Assembly (NCBI RefSeq): GCF_900112235.1
Contig: NZ_FOLH01000001.1
Span: 434,001-498,000 of the forward strand
Direction of reading: 5' to 3'
From: Marinospirillum celere
GTDB lineage: Bacteria; Pseudomonadota; Gammaproteobacteria; Pseudomonadales; Halomonadaceae
DNA: 64,000 bases
The translations under genes and the position numbers were made by a program. Below, one piece after another: positions 18,002 to 28,280 of this stretch; position 1 is the first letter of the stretch; each line of letters starts with the position of its first letter. The notes under the pieces were generated by a model, which saw nothing but the letters and a program-made list of their open reading frames with translations, was not told where the DNA came from and made no database searches.

Positions 18002-18227
18002 ACGTGTGTATTGGGATGATCGCCACTTACATGTAGAGCTTGAGGACGGTCGTATTATTTCGACGCCTATGAGCTGGTATCCTGAGCTTGAAAAAGCGAC
18101 TCAAGCTCAGTTACATGACTGGCGACTTATTTGTGATGGTACTGGCCTTGAGTGGGAGGCTTTGGATTATCACCTGAGTATTGAAGCGATGCTTGTAGCT
18201 CAGCCCCGCCAGCACCAAGCAGCTTAA
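17982..18227 (+). CDS. DUF2442 family protein
   Basis: An 81-residue protein (MNGIVGKRVYWDDRHLHVEL, then DGRIISTPMSWYPELEKA) matching the DUF2442 pattern. It ends with the family's GLEWEALDYHLSIEAMLVAQ. ATG 17982 overlaps the DUF4160 stop by 20 bp, so the two are translationally coupled. Its stop overlaps the convergent diguanylate cyclase gene by 4 bp. Function unknown. Confidence 0.8.
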   Translation: MNGIVGKRVYWDDRHLHVELEDGRIISTPMSWYPELEKATQAQLHDWRLICDGTGLEWEALDYHLSIEAMLVAQPRQHQAA

Positions 18228-19234
18228 TGACCGGTTGCCACCCGATAGCTGTCTCTGCCTTCGGTTTTAGCCTGGTAAAGCACTTCATCCGCCTGATGCA
18301 GCCACAAGGACCAGTCCTTGTAGCTGCTGTGGGCCTCGGCAATACCGGCGCTGCTGGTTACGGTGAGGCCATCGGCAAATTCACTGGTTCTGATTTGCTC
18401 TAATAGCCTTTCTGTGGCTTTTATGGCTTGCTCTCCACCGCAGTGATGGAAAAACACCAGAAATTCTTCCCCGCCGAGTCTGAATAAACGGTCTTCCGGG
18501 CGGAGATTATCTCTTATCTTGTCAGCAAAGCCTTGTAGCAGTAGATCTCCTTGATGATGACCGTGGCGGTCATTGACTTCCTTGAAGTGGTCCAAGTCCA
18601 GGAGTAGCAAAGTGTAAGGGGTGCCTTTTTGCTTGTGTTCTTCCAATGCCTGGCTGAGCAGGGTTTCCAACTGGCTGCGATTTAAACAGCCAGTCAGGGG
18701 GTCGCAGGTTGCCAGGCGAACCAAGTCTTTATGCAGCCGGAGAACCATCGTGGCAAAGTAGCTGACGAGCAGGGTACTGATTGCGAGTGATGAGAGAACG
18801 CGCAGGGCTTCATCCAATTCAAACTTATAAGCAACTAGAGGAATAAAAGCCAGCATGAAGGTTAAGGCTGCTTTTTTGGAGGCGTCCGGACGCAGCATGA
18901 AGAAGTAGGTGGCAATCACCGGGAAAGCCCAGTAAACCCCTTGGTGAGCATTCAACCAAGTCGAATAGAGAACACAGCAGCTGGCTAGAATAACGTATCC
19001 CTGAGCCTGGTAATTGCGCAGTGGCTGATGCCGACCTTGCCAAAGGCTGTGGGCTAGAAGAATAGAAAACACTGCCAGCAGAATACTCAGGGACCGATAG
19101 CCCTGATAGTACTGCCAAAAGGTGAGGGGAAGCATCACGCCCAGGGTCCATTGCTGGACATTATAAGTCAGCTGGTTGCGAAAAACTGACAGAGTTTCCT
19201 TGGGATTGATAGCGGCTTGTTCTTGTAGATGCAT
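18224..19234 (-). CDS. Membrane-anchored diguanylate cyclase (GGDEF)
   Basis: A 336-residue protein with about five or six hydrophobic helices in residues 30-175, then a GGDEF domain. It makes the second messenger cyclic di-GMP. The active site is RLGGEEFLVFF. An inhibitory I-site, RPED, lies exactly five residues before GGEEF, so product inhibition is likely. DPLTGCLNRSQLETLL marks the domain start. The sensor part does not match a motif I can name. Confidence 0.92.
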   Translation of the reverse strand: MHLQEQAAINPKETLSVFRNQLTYNVQQWTLGVMLPLTFWQYYQGYRSLSILLAVFSILLAHSLWQGRHQPLRNYQAQGYVILASCCVLYSTWLNAHQGVYWAFPVIATYFFMLRPDASKKAALTFMLAFIPLVAYKFELDEALRVLSSLAISTLLVSYFATMVLRLHKDLVRLATCDPLTGCLNRSQLETLLSQALEEHKQKGTPYTLLLLDLDHFKEVNDRHGHHQGDLLLQGFADKIRDNLRPEDRLFRLGGEEFLVFFHHCGGEQAIKATERLLEQIRTSEFADGLTVTSSAGIAEAHSSYKDWSLWLHQADEVLYQAKTEGRDSYRVATGH

Positions 19235-19338
19235 TGCAGGTGCCTTTTACTATGTCCTAAGGCAACTTTAGGCTAAGCAGGCAATTCAAACAAGTGTTTG
19301 TCTTGAAGCTTTTGTAGCCTCTGGTAACAACCTGTAGC

Positions 19339-20175
19339 TTAATCGAAGCCTGCATCCTTCAAGATACGCTGTGCTTGGTCGCTAAATAGGAACTCCCAAA
19401 ACTCCTGAACGTTATCTTTACTCTGTCCGTGTCGCATCATGGTTGCTGAGTGGGTGATGGAACCATGGTGGTTAGAGGGCATTTTCAGTACTTCCCGCCT
19501 TTCATGCAGGCCAGCTTGAACGAGTCGATGGTATTCGATAAAAGCCGCTGGGAAGTCACCGTTTTTGACTTTATCAAACAGGCTTTCACCCAGGCGCACG
19601 GGAGTCAGGCGGTTTTCGTACTCTTCAAGCACTTCATTGCGTTCAAGAACTTCTCGGCCTGCACGGTGATAGGGTGAGCTTGCGTGTTGCAGGCCTATGG
19701 GGTCGTTACGCAAACTGAGAACGCGAGTACTGCGTACGGTTTCCAGTGGCGCCCAAAGAGCAACCCGGCCAACGGCCAACACTTGTGTGCGTACAGCCCA
19801 ACCATCTTTGACTCGTGCCATGCCATCAGAAATTTCAGCATCCAGCAGCAGATCAAAGTCGTAGTTGTCGTCCAGTAGGTCTAACAGGTCGTCAGGTGTG
19901 CCTTGATGGATGCGAAAGCGCGATTCAGGCCGTTTTTCCTGATAGGTATCTAGCAGGAGGTTGGTGACTGCATAAAGACTGGGAGCAACCATCATGCGAA
20001 TCAAGTTGGGATCTTCTTCACGCTCATCCATATGACGGCGTTGATCAGGAACAAAACCCTGGAAGTTGGGCTGGCTCATGGGTAGATCTGATTGGCTCAT
20101 GGAGCTGGCTTGAATGGCTGTTGCAACCAATAGGGTGGCAAAGAGTACAAGGGCTTTTTGGGCTAGTGGCTTCAT
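19339..20175 (-). CDS. ModA-like periplasmic substrate-binding protein (orphan)
   Basis: A 278-residue exported protein with a signal peptide ending AIQA-SS. The mature part resembles the molybdate/sulfate-type binding fold: MVAPSLYAVTNLLLDTYQEK, then DFDLLLDAEISDGMARVKDG, and a C-terminal FLFSDQAQRILKDAGF, which is typical of ModA-like proteins. No ABC permease or ATPase gene is adjacent, so it is an orphan. Ligand unknown. Residues 25-55 are unusually polar compared with ModA. Confidence 0.7.
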   Translation of the reverse strand: MKPLAQKALVLFATLLVATAIQASSMSQSDLPMSQPNFQGFVPDQRRHMDEREEDPNLIRMMVAPSLYAVTNLLLDTYQEKRPESRFRIHQGTPDDLLDLLDDNYDFDLLLDAEISDGMARVKDGWAVRTQVLAVGRVALWAPLETVRSTRVLSLRNDPIGLQHASSPYHRAGREVLERNEVLEEYENRLTPVRLGESLFDKVKNGDFPAAFIEYHRLVQAGLHERREVLKMPSNHHGSITHSATMMRHGQSKDNVQEFWEFLFSDQAQRILKDAGFD

Positions 20176-20202
20176 TGAGTCTTCTTGATTCTGGTGAGCA
20201 AT

Positions 20203-20217
20203 GGTTAAATCTTAACC
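20203..20217. promoter_or_regulatory. Palindrome between divergent genes
   Basis: GGTTAA-ATC-TTAACC is a perfect 6-bp inverted repeat in the 124-bp gap between the divergent orphan binding-protein gene and the Lon-like protease gene. The location would suit an operator for either. No regulator is assigned. Confidence 0.3.
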
Positions 20218-20299
20218 TGTAACTGGGGTGTTTGACTATTATTTGGCTCTTTTGTGTCTGGCCTGTTAATCTCTACGCTTTTTATCGCCAAGGATACTG

Positions 20300-22717
20300 A
20301 TGAGAACACCCAAGTCGCTTCCGCTAAGTAAGCTCTACAAAGCCTGCAGAGCGAAGGATTTCAATTTCGAAGATACCCGCCAGATTCCCCCTTTGGATAC
20401 CTTTATTGGACAGCAGCGGGCTGAAGAAGCCTTACAGTTTGGCACGGCTGTCAATCGCAAAGGTTATAACATTTTTGCGGTGGGCCATGCAGGTCTGGGC
20501 AAGCGGACGATGATTCGGCGCTTTCTGGAAAAGCGTGCCGAGCAGATGGAACCCCCGTCTGATTGGTTGTATCTGCATGATTTTGCCAATTCTCGTAAAC
20601 CCTGGGCGGTGCGCCTGCCTTGTGGGTTGGGTAAAGTTTTTAAAGAAGACTTGCAGGAGCTTTTGCTGGATTTAAAGCAGGCGATCCCTGCTGCTTTTGA
20701 TAATGAAGGTTTTTTCGAAAGAGCTGAGAAGATCAAGGATCATTTTGCCGACCAGCAAAGCACTGCTTTAAAAGCCTTGTCGCAGGAAGGCGGTGAGCTG
20801 GGTCTTAAGCTGATACTGCAAACACCGGGTGGTTATTCTTTTGTTCCTGCGGATGAAGAAGATCAGCCGATGGATGCGGGCGAGTTCGCCAAGTTGGATG
20901 ATGCCACGCGCAAGGATTTTAGGGAAAAAATAGAGGACATGGAGAAGAAGCTGCGCTTGTCGCTGCGTGCGCTGGCCCAGTTGGAAAAGGAGAGTCGTCA
21001 GGAGCAGCTGCGCCTGAATGAAGAGGTGACTGACGATGCCATTCAGGAAGGCTTGCAGGTTCTCAAAGACAAGTATCTTGATTACCCCCGAATTCAGCAG
21101 TACCTGGAAGCGCTTTATCAGGATATTCAGGATAACGTCACCATCTTCCTGGAAGACGAAGATGATGAAAGCGAAGCCGTGGCTAGTGTTTCACCGGACA
21201 AACGCATTCCCACCCGCTACCAGGTTAATCTTTTGGTCAGCCATGCTGATCGGGAAATGGCGCCGGTTATCGAAGAAGCCTTGCCAACGCACAATAACAT
21301 TGTCGGTCATGTCGAGAATGTGACCTATCAGGGTACCGTAGCTACGGATTTCTCATTGATTCGTCCGGGTGCTTTGCATCGTGCCAATGGTGGTTTTTTG
21401 GTGTTGGATGCTGAACGCCTGCTCAGTCAGCCTTATGCCTGGGAAGGGCTGAAGCTGGCGCTAAGAACCGGTAGCCTGCGTATTGATACCCTGGAGCGCC
21501 AATTATCACTTTCGGGCAGTGTGTCTTTGGAACCAGAGCCCATTCCTCTGGATTGTACGGTTGCCCTTTTGGGTGATTATGAATTATTGCATGCCCTGCA
21601 AGAACAGGACTCTGAGTTTGTTGAGCTGTTTAAAGTGGTGGCTGAATTTGAAACAGAAATGCCGCGTACTTCGCCCAACCAGAAGCTTTATGCACGCCTG
21701 ATTGCCAGCATGGCCAGCCGTGAAGCTCTGCTGCCTTTTGCACCCAGTGCGGTGATGCGCATTGTTGAAGAAGCGGCACGCATGGCTGAACATCAAGACA
21801 AGCTGTCCCTGAATGCAGCTGATCTTAATCACCTCTTGCGTGAAGCCGATTACATTGCCACTCGGGAGCTGCTACCTAAGGTGGAAGCTGAACACATTCG
21901 TGAGGCCCTGGCTTCCCGTCGTCGTCGTGCAGGTCGCTATCCTGAGCATGTTTTGGAATCCATTCGTGATGACTTCATCATGATTTCCACCAGTGGTAAC
22001 AAGATTGGCCAGGTCAATGGCCTGACTGTGGTGGGTAGCCATGACTTCCTGCATGGTCAGCCCTCAAGAATTACTGCTCGCGTTCACTATGGTCATGGTG
22101 AAGTGCTGGATATCGAACGCAGTGTCCATATGGGCGGCTCCATGCACTCCAAGGGCGTGATGATCCTTACGGGCTATCTGTGCGGCCTTTTTGGCGCTGA
22201 GGACAGCCTGCCACTGGATGCCAGTATCGTCTTTGAACAATCCTATGGTGGTGTTGATGGTGACTCGGCCTCTTTGGGTGAGTTGATCTGTCTCTTCTCG
22301 GCGATGGCCGAAGTACCGGTGGCCCAGAACCTGGCGGTGACGGGTTCGATTAACCAGTTGGGTGAGGTTCAGCCGATCGGTGGTGTGAATGAGAAAATCG
22401 AAGGCTTTTTTGAAGTCTGTCAGGCACGTGGCTTGACCGGTGATCAGGGTGTGATCATTCCCAAGCAGAATACGGCTCAGCTGATGCTGCGTGAAGAAGT
22501 GCGTGAAGCTGTGGAAGCCGGTCAATTCAATATTTGGGCTGTCAGCCAGGTTGAAGAAGCCATTCAACTGATGCTGGGTATTCCTGCGGGCAAGCTCAGC
22601 AGTACAGGAAAATGGCCGAAAAACACCCTTTATGGGAAAATAGCGGCACGACTGGATCGCCTGCGTGAAAAAGACTCCGACAGTAAAGAGTCTGACAAGG
22701 CCGGCTCTAGCACTTAG
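20300..22717 (+). CDS. Lon-like ATP-dependent serine protease (AsrA/LonB-type)
   Basis: An 805-residue fused AAA+ and Lon-protease protein without the Lon N-terminal substrate domain. Nucleotide binding uses GHAGLGKRTMIRRFLEKR near residue 60, a slightly unusual Walker A. A long charged insertion and the ATPase lid follow. The C-terminal protease domain has YGGVDGDSASLGELICLFSA with catalytic Ser656 and GGVNEKIEGFFE with Lys699. The 43-residue spacing equals that of Lon. Likely orthologue of the P. aeruginosa PA0779 (AsrA) heat-shock/aminoglycoside-stress protease. Cytoplasmic. Confidence 0.9.
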   Translation: MRTPKSLPLSKLYKACRAKDFNFEDTRQIPPLDTFIGQQRAEEALQFGTAVNRKGYNIFAVGHAGLGKRTMIRRFLEKRAEQMEPPSDWLYLHDFANSRKPWAVRLPCGLGKVFKEDLQELLLDLKQAIPAAFDNEGFFERAEKIKDHFADQQSTALKALSQEGGELGLKLILQTPGGYSFVPADEEDQPMDAGEFAKLDDATRKDFREKIEDMEKKLRLSLRALAQLEKESRQEQLRLNEEVTDDAIQEGLQVLKDKYLDYPRIQQYLEALYQDIQDNVTIFLEDEDDESEAVASVSPDKRIPTRYQVNLLVSHADREMAPVIEEALPTHNNIVGHVENVTYQGTVATDFSLIRPGALHRANGGFLVLDAERLLSQPYAWEGLKLALRTGSLRIDTLERQLSLSGSVSLEPEPIPLDCTVALLGDYELLHALQEQDSEFVELFKVVAEFETEMPRTSPNQKLYARLIASMASREALLPFAPSAVMRIVEEAARMAEHQDKLSLNAADLNHLLREADYIATRELLPKVEAEHIREALASRRRRAGRYPEHVLESIRDDFIMISTSGNKIGQVNGLTVVGSHDFLHGQPSRITARVHYGHGEVLDIERSVHMGGSMHSKGVMILTGYLCGLFGAEDSLPLDASIVFEQSYGGVDGDSASLGELICLFSAMAEVPVAQNLAVTGSINQLGEVQPIGGVNEKIEGFFEVCQARGLTGDQGVIIPKQNTAQLMLREEVREAVEAGQFNIWAVSQVEEAIQLMLGIPAGKLSSTGKWPKNTLYGKIAARLDRLREKDSDSKESDKAGSST

Positions 22718-22814
22718 CCAGTAGCTCGGCTCACTTTAGCAAGGCAGTCTGCTTCTCGGCTGACCATTCTATCCTGAATGGACAGCCGCACTGATAGGCA
22801 TGGACGCCTGAATG

Positions 22815-22860
22815 CAGCGAGAGCAGGGATAGCGGTAGCTGCCGTCGTCCTGACTCGCTG
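22815..22860. repeat. Structured inverted repeat in the gap before serS
   Basis: CAGCGAG (22815-22821) pairs with CTCGCTG (22854-22860), and GGTAGCTGCC near the centre can pair further. It is part of a 387-bp gap (22718-23104) without a convincing gene. The right end of that gap holds a dispersed repeat. Whether this is a separate repeat family or a small RNA cannot be told. Confidence 0.4.
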
Positions 22861-22925
22861 ACGCAGTCAACCTTGCCGTGAGCCTTATAGTTTTCTGCAT
22901 GGGCAGAGGCGCAAGGTGCTGGTAT

Positions 22926-24376
<1,451 letters not shown>

Positions 24377-24389
24377 TAGGCTATAAGAA

Positions 24390-24413
24390 AGGCCTCGGTT
24401 TGTTCTGAGGCCT
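24390..24413. terminator. Bidirectional Rho-independent terminator after serS
   Basis: AGGCCTC and GAGGCCT form a 7-bp stem around a 10-base loop, 13 bp after the serS stop. It is followed by a pyrimidine stretch CTTCTCT on the plus strand and TTTCTT on the minus strand, so it can serve serS and the convergent parE-type operon. Confidence 0.75.
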
Positions 24414-24449
24414 CTTCTCTGGGGGCTTAGTCATGCTGAATCTTGATGC

Positions 24450-24731
24450 TTACATCAGCGGCGGCCATAGCTTAGCCGTGTGCACTATAGCAAGAATCCA
24501 AATTTTGCCACTGTGGATTTCATAGACAAGGCGGTAACTGGGATGGGGGTAGAGCTCACGTGTATCCTTTATAAGTCCCGGTACACCTGATTCAGGGAAC
24601 TGTTTTAAAACACTTACAGAGCGGCTAAATCGGCTATCCATGTCTTCGGCTGCCTGTGGGTTTATTTCACTGAGATAGTTCCATATCTGCAGTCGATCTT
24701 CTTTGGCAGTATCCGTCCATAGAATTTCCAT
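24450..24731 (-). CDS. ParE/RelE-type toxin
   Basis: A 93-residue RelE/ParE-superfamily protein: TDTAKEDRLQIWNYLSEINP, then SVLKQFPESGVPG, then the typical YRLVYEI and WILAIVHTAKLWP. It lies 3 bp after a 51-residue antitoxin gene on the same strand. The ParE branch targets DNA gyrase and the RelE branch cleaves mRNA; I favour ParE from the helix-rich N-terminus and VHTAKLWP ending. Confidence 0.85.
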   Translation of the reverse strand: MEILWTDTAKEDRLQIWNYLSEINPQAAEDMDSRFSRSVSVLKQFPESGVPGLIKDTRELYPHPSYRLVYEIHSGKIWILAIVHTAKLWPPLM

Positions 24732-24734
24732 AGC

Positions 24735-24890
24735 TTATGCAGTTTTTTTGGTGGCCTTGTTCCGCTTGGCAACAAACTCAGCTTCTACATCATCATGGCT
24801 GCTGGCTTTGCCTTGAGCAGCCTGCATGCGTGCTTTGTCAACTTTGGCTTGCAGGTAAGCGGTATATGAAGCTTCTGTAGATTTTTGCAT
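24735..24890 (-). CDS. Small antitoxin paired with ParE-type toxin
   Basis: A 51-residue protein starting MQKSTEASYTAYLQAKVDKA and ending KATKKTA. The YxAYLQAKVDKAR...HDDVEAEF pattern is that of short stability-determinant antitoxins that accompany ParE/RelE toxins. The ATG follows AGAGAGG. Three bases separate its stop from the toxin start, so the two form an operon. Its small size makes it easy to miss. Confidence 0.8.
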   Translation of the reverse strand: MQKSTEASYTAYLQAKVDKARMQAAQGKASSHDDVEAEFVAKRNKATKKTA

Positions 24891-24905
24891 CTCTACCTCT
24901 CTTCT

Positions 24906-25808
24906 CTAAACTTTACTCCTTGAGTTTAAGGCTTGCTTGTTGTTTTTTCTAGCCCTCCAAATGCCCCACATAAATAAAACCATGGCGATCCAGATGAGGA
25001 TAAAGGTCACCAGCCTTTGCGGTGGGTAGCTTTCGCCGAGTATCCAGACAGCGGTGATAAATTGCATGATGGGGTTGATGTACATGATAAAGCCGACAAT
25101 AGAGAGGTCGAGCCTGCGGGTGGCGGCGGCAAAGAGTAGCAAGGGCGAAGCGGTCATCAGGCCGGAAGCAACCAGCAGCCAGGAGAGCTTGAGGTCATTG
25201 CTGAAGACGACTGGGTAATCAGCTATCTGCATCCAGGCCAACCAGCCCAGAGCAAAGGGCAGCATCCAGAGGGTTTCGATGGTCAAACCATGAAGGGAGT
25301 CCACCGGCTGGCGCTTGCGAACTAGACCATAAAAACCCACAGTCAGGGCCAGGAACAAGGGAATCCAGGGCAGTTGCCCCAGGCTGATGAGTTCCCAGGC
25401 GATGGCAATAGCTGCCAAAAAGCCTGCGGCGAGTTGCAGGGGGTGCTGTTTCTCTTTGAGCAGCAGCCAACCCATTAGCAGGCTGACCAGGGGGGAGATA
25501 AAATACCCCAGGCTGGCTTCCAGCACTCGTTGTTGGCCGACAGCCCAAATAAATACCAGCCAGTTGGAGCTGATCAACAAGCCCGAAAGGGCCAGCCAGC
25601 CCAAGGCACGCGGCTGAACTAGCAGTTGTTTGAAGCGTTTGGCCTGACCCAGGACGAGAAGAGCGCCCAGAGTGAAGACCAGAGCCCAGACCACTCGGTG
25701 AGCTAGGATTTCAGTTGGCAGCACAGCATTAAGCTGGTGAAAGAAGAGCGGGAAGAACCCCCAAATCATGTAAGCTGCAATGGCAAGTGCCAGACCCTGC
25801 ATGCCCAT
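24906..25808 (-). CDS. rarD: RarD-type EamA family permease
   Basis: A 300-residue inner-membrane protein with about ten helices in two EamA repeats. The start MGMQGLALAIAAYMIWGFFP and HQLNAVLPTEILAHRVVWAL are hallmarks of RarD. LEASLGYFISPLVSLLMG and GFIMYINPIMQFITAVWILGE mark the ends of the repeats. Substrate unknown for the family. It stands alone, convergent with nothing, 16 bp upstream in coordinates of the small antitoxin gene and on the same strand. Confidence 0.88.
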   Translation of the reverse strand: MGMQGLALAIAAYMIWGFFPLFFHQLNAVLPTEILAHRVVWALVFTLGALLVLGQAKRFKQLLVQPRALGWLALSGLLISSNWLVFIWAVGQQRVLEASLGYFISPLVSLLMGWLLLKEKQHPLQLAAGFLAAIAIAWELISLGQLPWIPLFLALTVGFYGLVRKRQPVDSLHGLTIETLWMLPFALGWLAWMQIADYPVVFSNDLKLSWLLVASGLMTASPLLLFAAATRRLDLSIVGFIMYINPIMQFITAVWILGESYPPQRLVTFILIWIAMVLFMWGIWRARKNNKQALNSRSKV

Positions 25809-25911
25809 TACTCCAAAAAAAACGGCAGTTTAACACCTTCCCCTGGGTTGGTCTGTGGTATTTTAGGCCCATCAGTCTATTTTCTGTATTCACTTATTTG
25901 CCTGGGATTTT

Positions 25912-27666
25912 ATGACCACTTCTTCGCGTCCTCATCCTCGTATTCTTTTTCGTTTGGCGCAGTTTTTAAAACCCTACAAGCTACGTTTGGTGATGGCTGC
26001 CATCGCTCTGGTGGTCGCGGCCAGCGGGGTGCTGCTGCTGGGGCAGGGGCTGCGCCTGGTAGTGGATCGGGGGTTTGCTTCGGGTAATGCCCAGTGGTTG
26101 AACTGGGCGCTGATGGGCACCCTGGGGGTGGTGGCGATTATGGCGCTGGCTTCGGCCTGTCGTTTTTATCTGGTCAGCTGGATTGGTGAGCGCTTGGCCG
26201 CGGATCTGCGCTTGCAGGTGTTTAATCATCTGCTGTCACTGGAGCCGGAATATTTTTTCCGTAATGGCGCGGGTGAAATCCAAAGCCGCCTGACTGCCGA
26301 TACCAGTGTGTTGCAAAGCTTGTTTGGGTCTTCGCTTTCCATGGCGCTGCGTAACCTGCTGACGTTTATCGGCGCGGTGATTTTGTTGCTGATTACCAGC
26401 CCCTGGCTGACGCTGATGGTGCTGCTGGGTATTCCGCTGACTGTGGTGCCGGTGGTCTGGTTTGGGCGGCGGGTACGCAAGCTGTCGCGCTCCAGTCAGG
26501 ATCAGGTTGCCGAGCTGGGCAGCTATGCCGGAGAAGCTCTGCAGGGCATCGAAACCCTCCAGGCATTTAACCATGAAGCCGAAGATCAAAAGCTCTATGG
26601 TGGCAAGGTTGAAGAAGCCTTTGTCGTGGCTCGGGCACGTATTTTTCAGCGGGCGCTCTTGACGGGTTTTGCTCTGCTGGTGGTTTTTACTGCGGTGGGG
26701 ATTATTCTCTGGCAGGGCGGGCATGATGTGCTGGCCGGTCGTATGAGTCCGGGCGAACTAACGGCTTTTGTCTTCTATGCCCTGATTGCCGCTGGCGCGG
26801 TAGCCGCTTTGGCCGAGGTGGCCGGTGAGGTGCAAAGGGCTGCGGGTGCGGCGGAGCGCCTCTTGGAGTTACTGGCTGCCGAACCTGCCATAGCGGCACC
26901 CAGGGAGCCGATTGCGCTTCCCCCAACCCTGGAGGGCCGGGTGGCTTTTGAACAGGTGACCTTTGCCTATCCGTCTCGTCCTGAGCGCCCTGCAGTCGAA
27001 GACTTTTCGGTGACGCTGGAGCCGGGTGAGCGGGTGGCCCTGGTCGGCCCGTCCGGGGCGGGCAAATCCAGCCTATTGAAGTTATTGCTACGTTTTTATG
27101 ATCCTGATTCCGGGCGTATCTGTCTGGAGGGTCTGAATTTGAAAAGCCTTAAGCCCCAGGATTTGCGCTCCAGCATGGCACTGGTCGCCCAGGAGCCGGT
27201 GTTGTTTACCGGTACTGCTGAAGAAAACATTCGTTATGGACGCCCCGAAGCGACGGATGAAGAGGTACGCCAAGCGGCTGAAGAGGCTCAAGCGCTAGGG
27301 TTTATCCAGGCGCTGCCACAAGGCATGCAAACCTGGTTGGGGCCGGGTGGTGTGCAGCTATCCGGCGGTCAGCGTCAACGCTTGGCTATTGCTCGTGCTT
27401 TGCTGTGCAACCCGCGGGTGCTGTTACTGGATGAAGCCACCAGTGCCCTGGATGCCGCCAGTGAGCAGCTGGTTCAGGAAGCCCTGGATCGCTTGATGCA
27501 AGGGCGCACGTCGCTGGTGATTGCTCATCGCCTGGCGACCGTGATCGCAGCGGATCGTATTCTGGTGATGGATCAGGGGCGTCTGGTGGCCAGCGGCACC
27601 CACCAGGAGCTCTTGCAGTCCTCGGAGCTTTATCGCCACCTGGCTGAATTGCAGTTTCAGAATTAA
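25912..27666 (+). CDS. ABC transporter, fused permease and ATPase
   Basis: A 584-residue exporter half with six N-terminal transmembrane helices and a C-terminal nucleotide-binding domain. It has Walker A GPSGAGKSS (about residue 378), signature LSGGQRQRLAIARALL and Walker B VLLLDEATSALD. It is similar to MsbA-like and multidrug exporters (EYFFRNGAGEIQSRLTADT). Not MsbA itself, since the better candidate is at 4880-6652. Substrate unknown. The stop overlaps the convergent mazF-type gene by 4 bp. Confidence 0.88.
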   Translation: MTTSSRPHPRILFRLAQFLKPYKLRLVMAAIALVVAASGVLLLGQGLRLVVDRGFASGNAQWLNWALMGTLGVVAIMALASACRFYLVSWIGERLAADLRLQVFNHLLSLEPEYFFRNGAGEIQSRLTADTSVLQSLFGSSLSMALRNLLTFIGAVILLLITSPWLTLMVLLGIPLTVVPVVWFGRRVRKLSRSSQDQVAELGSYAGEALQGIETLQAFNHEAEDQKLYGGKVEEAFVVARARIFQRALLTGFALLVVFTAVGIILWQGGHDVLAGRMSPGELTAFVFYALIAAGAVAALAEVAGEVQRAAGAAERLLELLAAEPAIAAPREPIALPPTLEGRVAFEQVTFAYPSRPERPAVEDFSVTLEPGERVALVGPSGAGKSSLLKLLLRFYDPDSGRICLEGLNLKSLKPQDLRSSMALVAQEPVLFTGTAEENIRYGRPEATDEEVRQAAEEAQALGFIQALPQGMQTWLGPGGVQLSGGQRQRLAIARALLCNPRVLLLDEATSALDAASEQLVQEALDRLMQGRTSLVIAHRLATVIAADRILVMDQGRLVASGTHQELLQSSELYRHLAELQFQN

Positions 27667-28001
27667 GCCAGCATTTCCAGCAGTGTTTGATGCCAGTGTT
27701 TGGGTGAGATTTCGCCCATTTTTCCCAGCAGGCGCTGCTTATCGACGCTGCGAAGCTGGTCAAGCAGAATGCGGGCAGGCTTCTTGTTGAATATGAGTTC
27801 GGGTCGGCAGCCAAGCGGTTGGCCTTTACTGGTGATAGGTGCAATCAATACGCGAGGCAAGGCAGTATTCATGTCATCAGGGGAGATGACCAGCGCTGGA
27901 CGAGTCTTTCTGATTTCCGTTCCCAAAGTTGGGTCCAGATTGACCCAGTAGACTTCACCACGCAGGATTTGTCTTTTATCCCTTCCTTGAGAAGCTACCA
28001 T
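27663..28001 (-). CDS. MazF/PemK-type toxin
   Basis: A 112-residue PemK-like endoribonuclease toxin. Characteristic blocks are LRGEVYWVNLDPTLGTEIRK, TRPALVISPDDMN, VLIAPITSKGQPLG and LDQLRSVDKQRLLGKMG. I chose ATG 28001 because GGAGG lies 7 bases upstream and it overlaps the antitoxin stop (ATGGTAG). It should cleave mRNA at short motifs when freed from its antitoxin. Confidence 0.9.
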   Translation of the reverse strand: MVASQGRDKRQILRGEVYWVNLDPTLGTEIRKTRPALVISPDDMNTALPRVLIAPITSKGQPLGCRPELIFNKKPARILLDQLRSVDKQRLLGKMGEISPKHWHQTLLEMLA

Positions 28002-28231
28002 TCCCAATCCTCCGTGTCCTCATCCGGGGTGAGGTCTTCAAAAACGTCTCTATCTTCTTCTTCGCGATAGCCATCAAACCAGCCTTCACGGGGTTTCTGG
28101 GCTGGCTCAATAACCAACCTGCCAGCTTCCATTCGAATTTCAATTTCATCGGTAATGCCTGTTTCAGCAAGAAGAGCACTGGGGAGCAGAACGCCTTTGG
28201 AATTTCCTATTTTGCGTAGATGGGTGCGCAT
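27995..28231 (-). CDS. MazE/AbrB-type antitoxin
   Basis: A 78-residue antitoxin with an N-terminal SpoVT/AbrB swapped-hairpin domain (LRKIGNSKGVLLPSALLAET) for DNA binding. The acidic C-terminus (EEEDRDVFEDLTPDEDTEDW) is suited to neutralise the toxin. ATG follows AGGAGG. It overlaps the toxin gene by 7 bp. Confidence 0.9.
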   Translation of the reverse strand: MRTHLRKIGNSKGVLLPSALLAETGITDEIEIRMEAGRLVIEPAQKPREGWFDGYREEEDRDVFEDLTPDEDTEDWEW

Positions 28232-28280
28232 GTTGACCTCCTGATGTTATAACAAGGTTAGTACATGCGCTTCAGAGTGG

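Noticed and set aside
22064-22567. 167-residue ORF antisense to the Lon-like protease domain
   Set aside because: The plus-strand frame has the catalytic Ser/Lys dyad. The antisense reading has no recognisable features.
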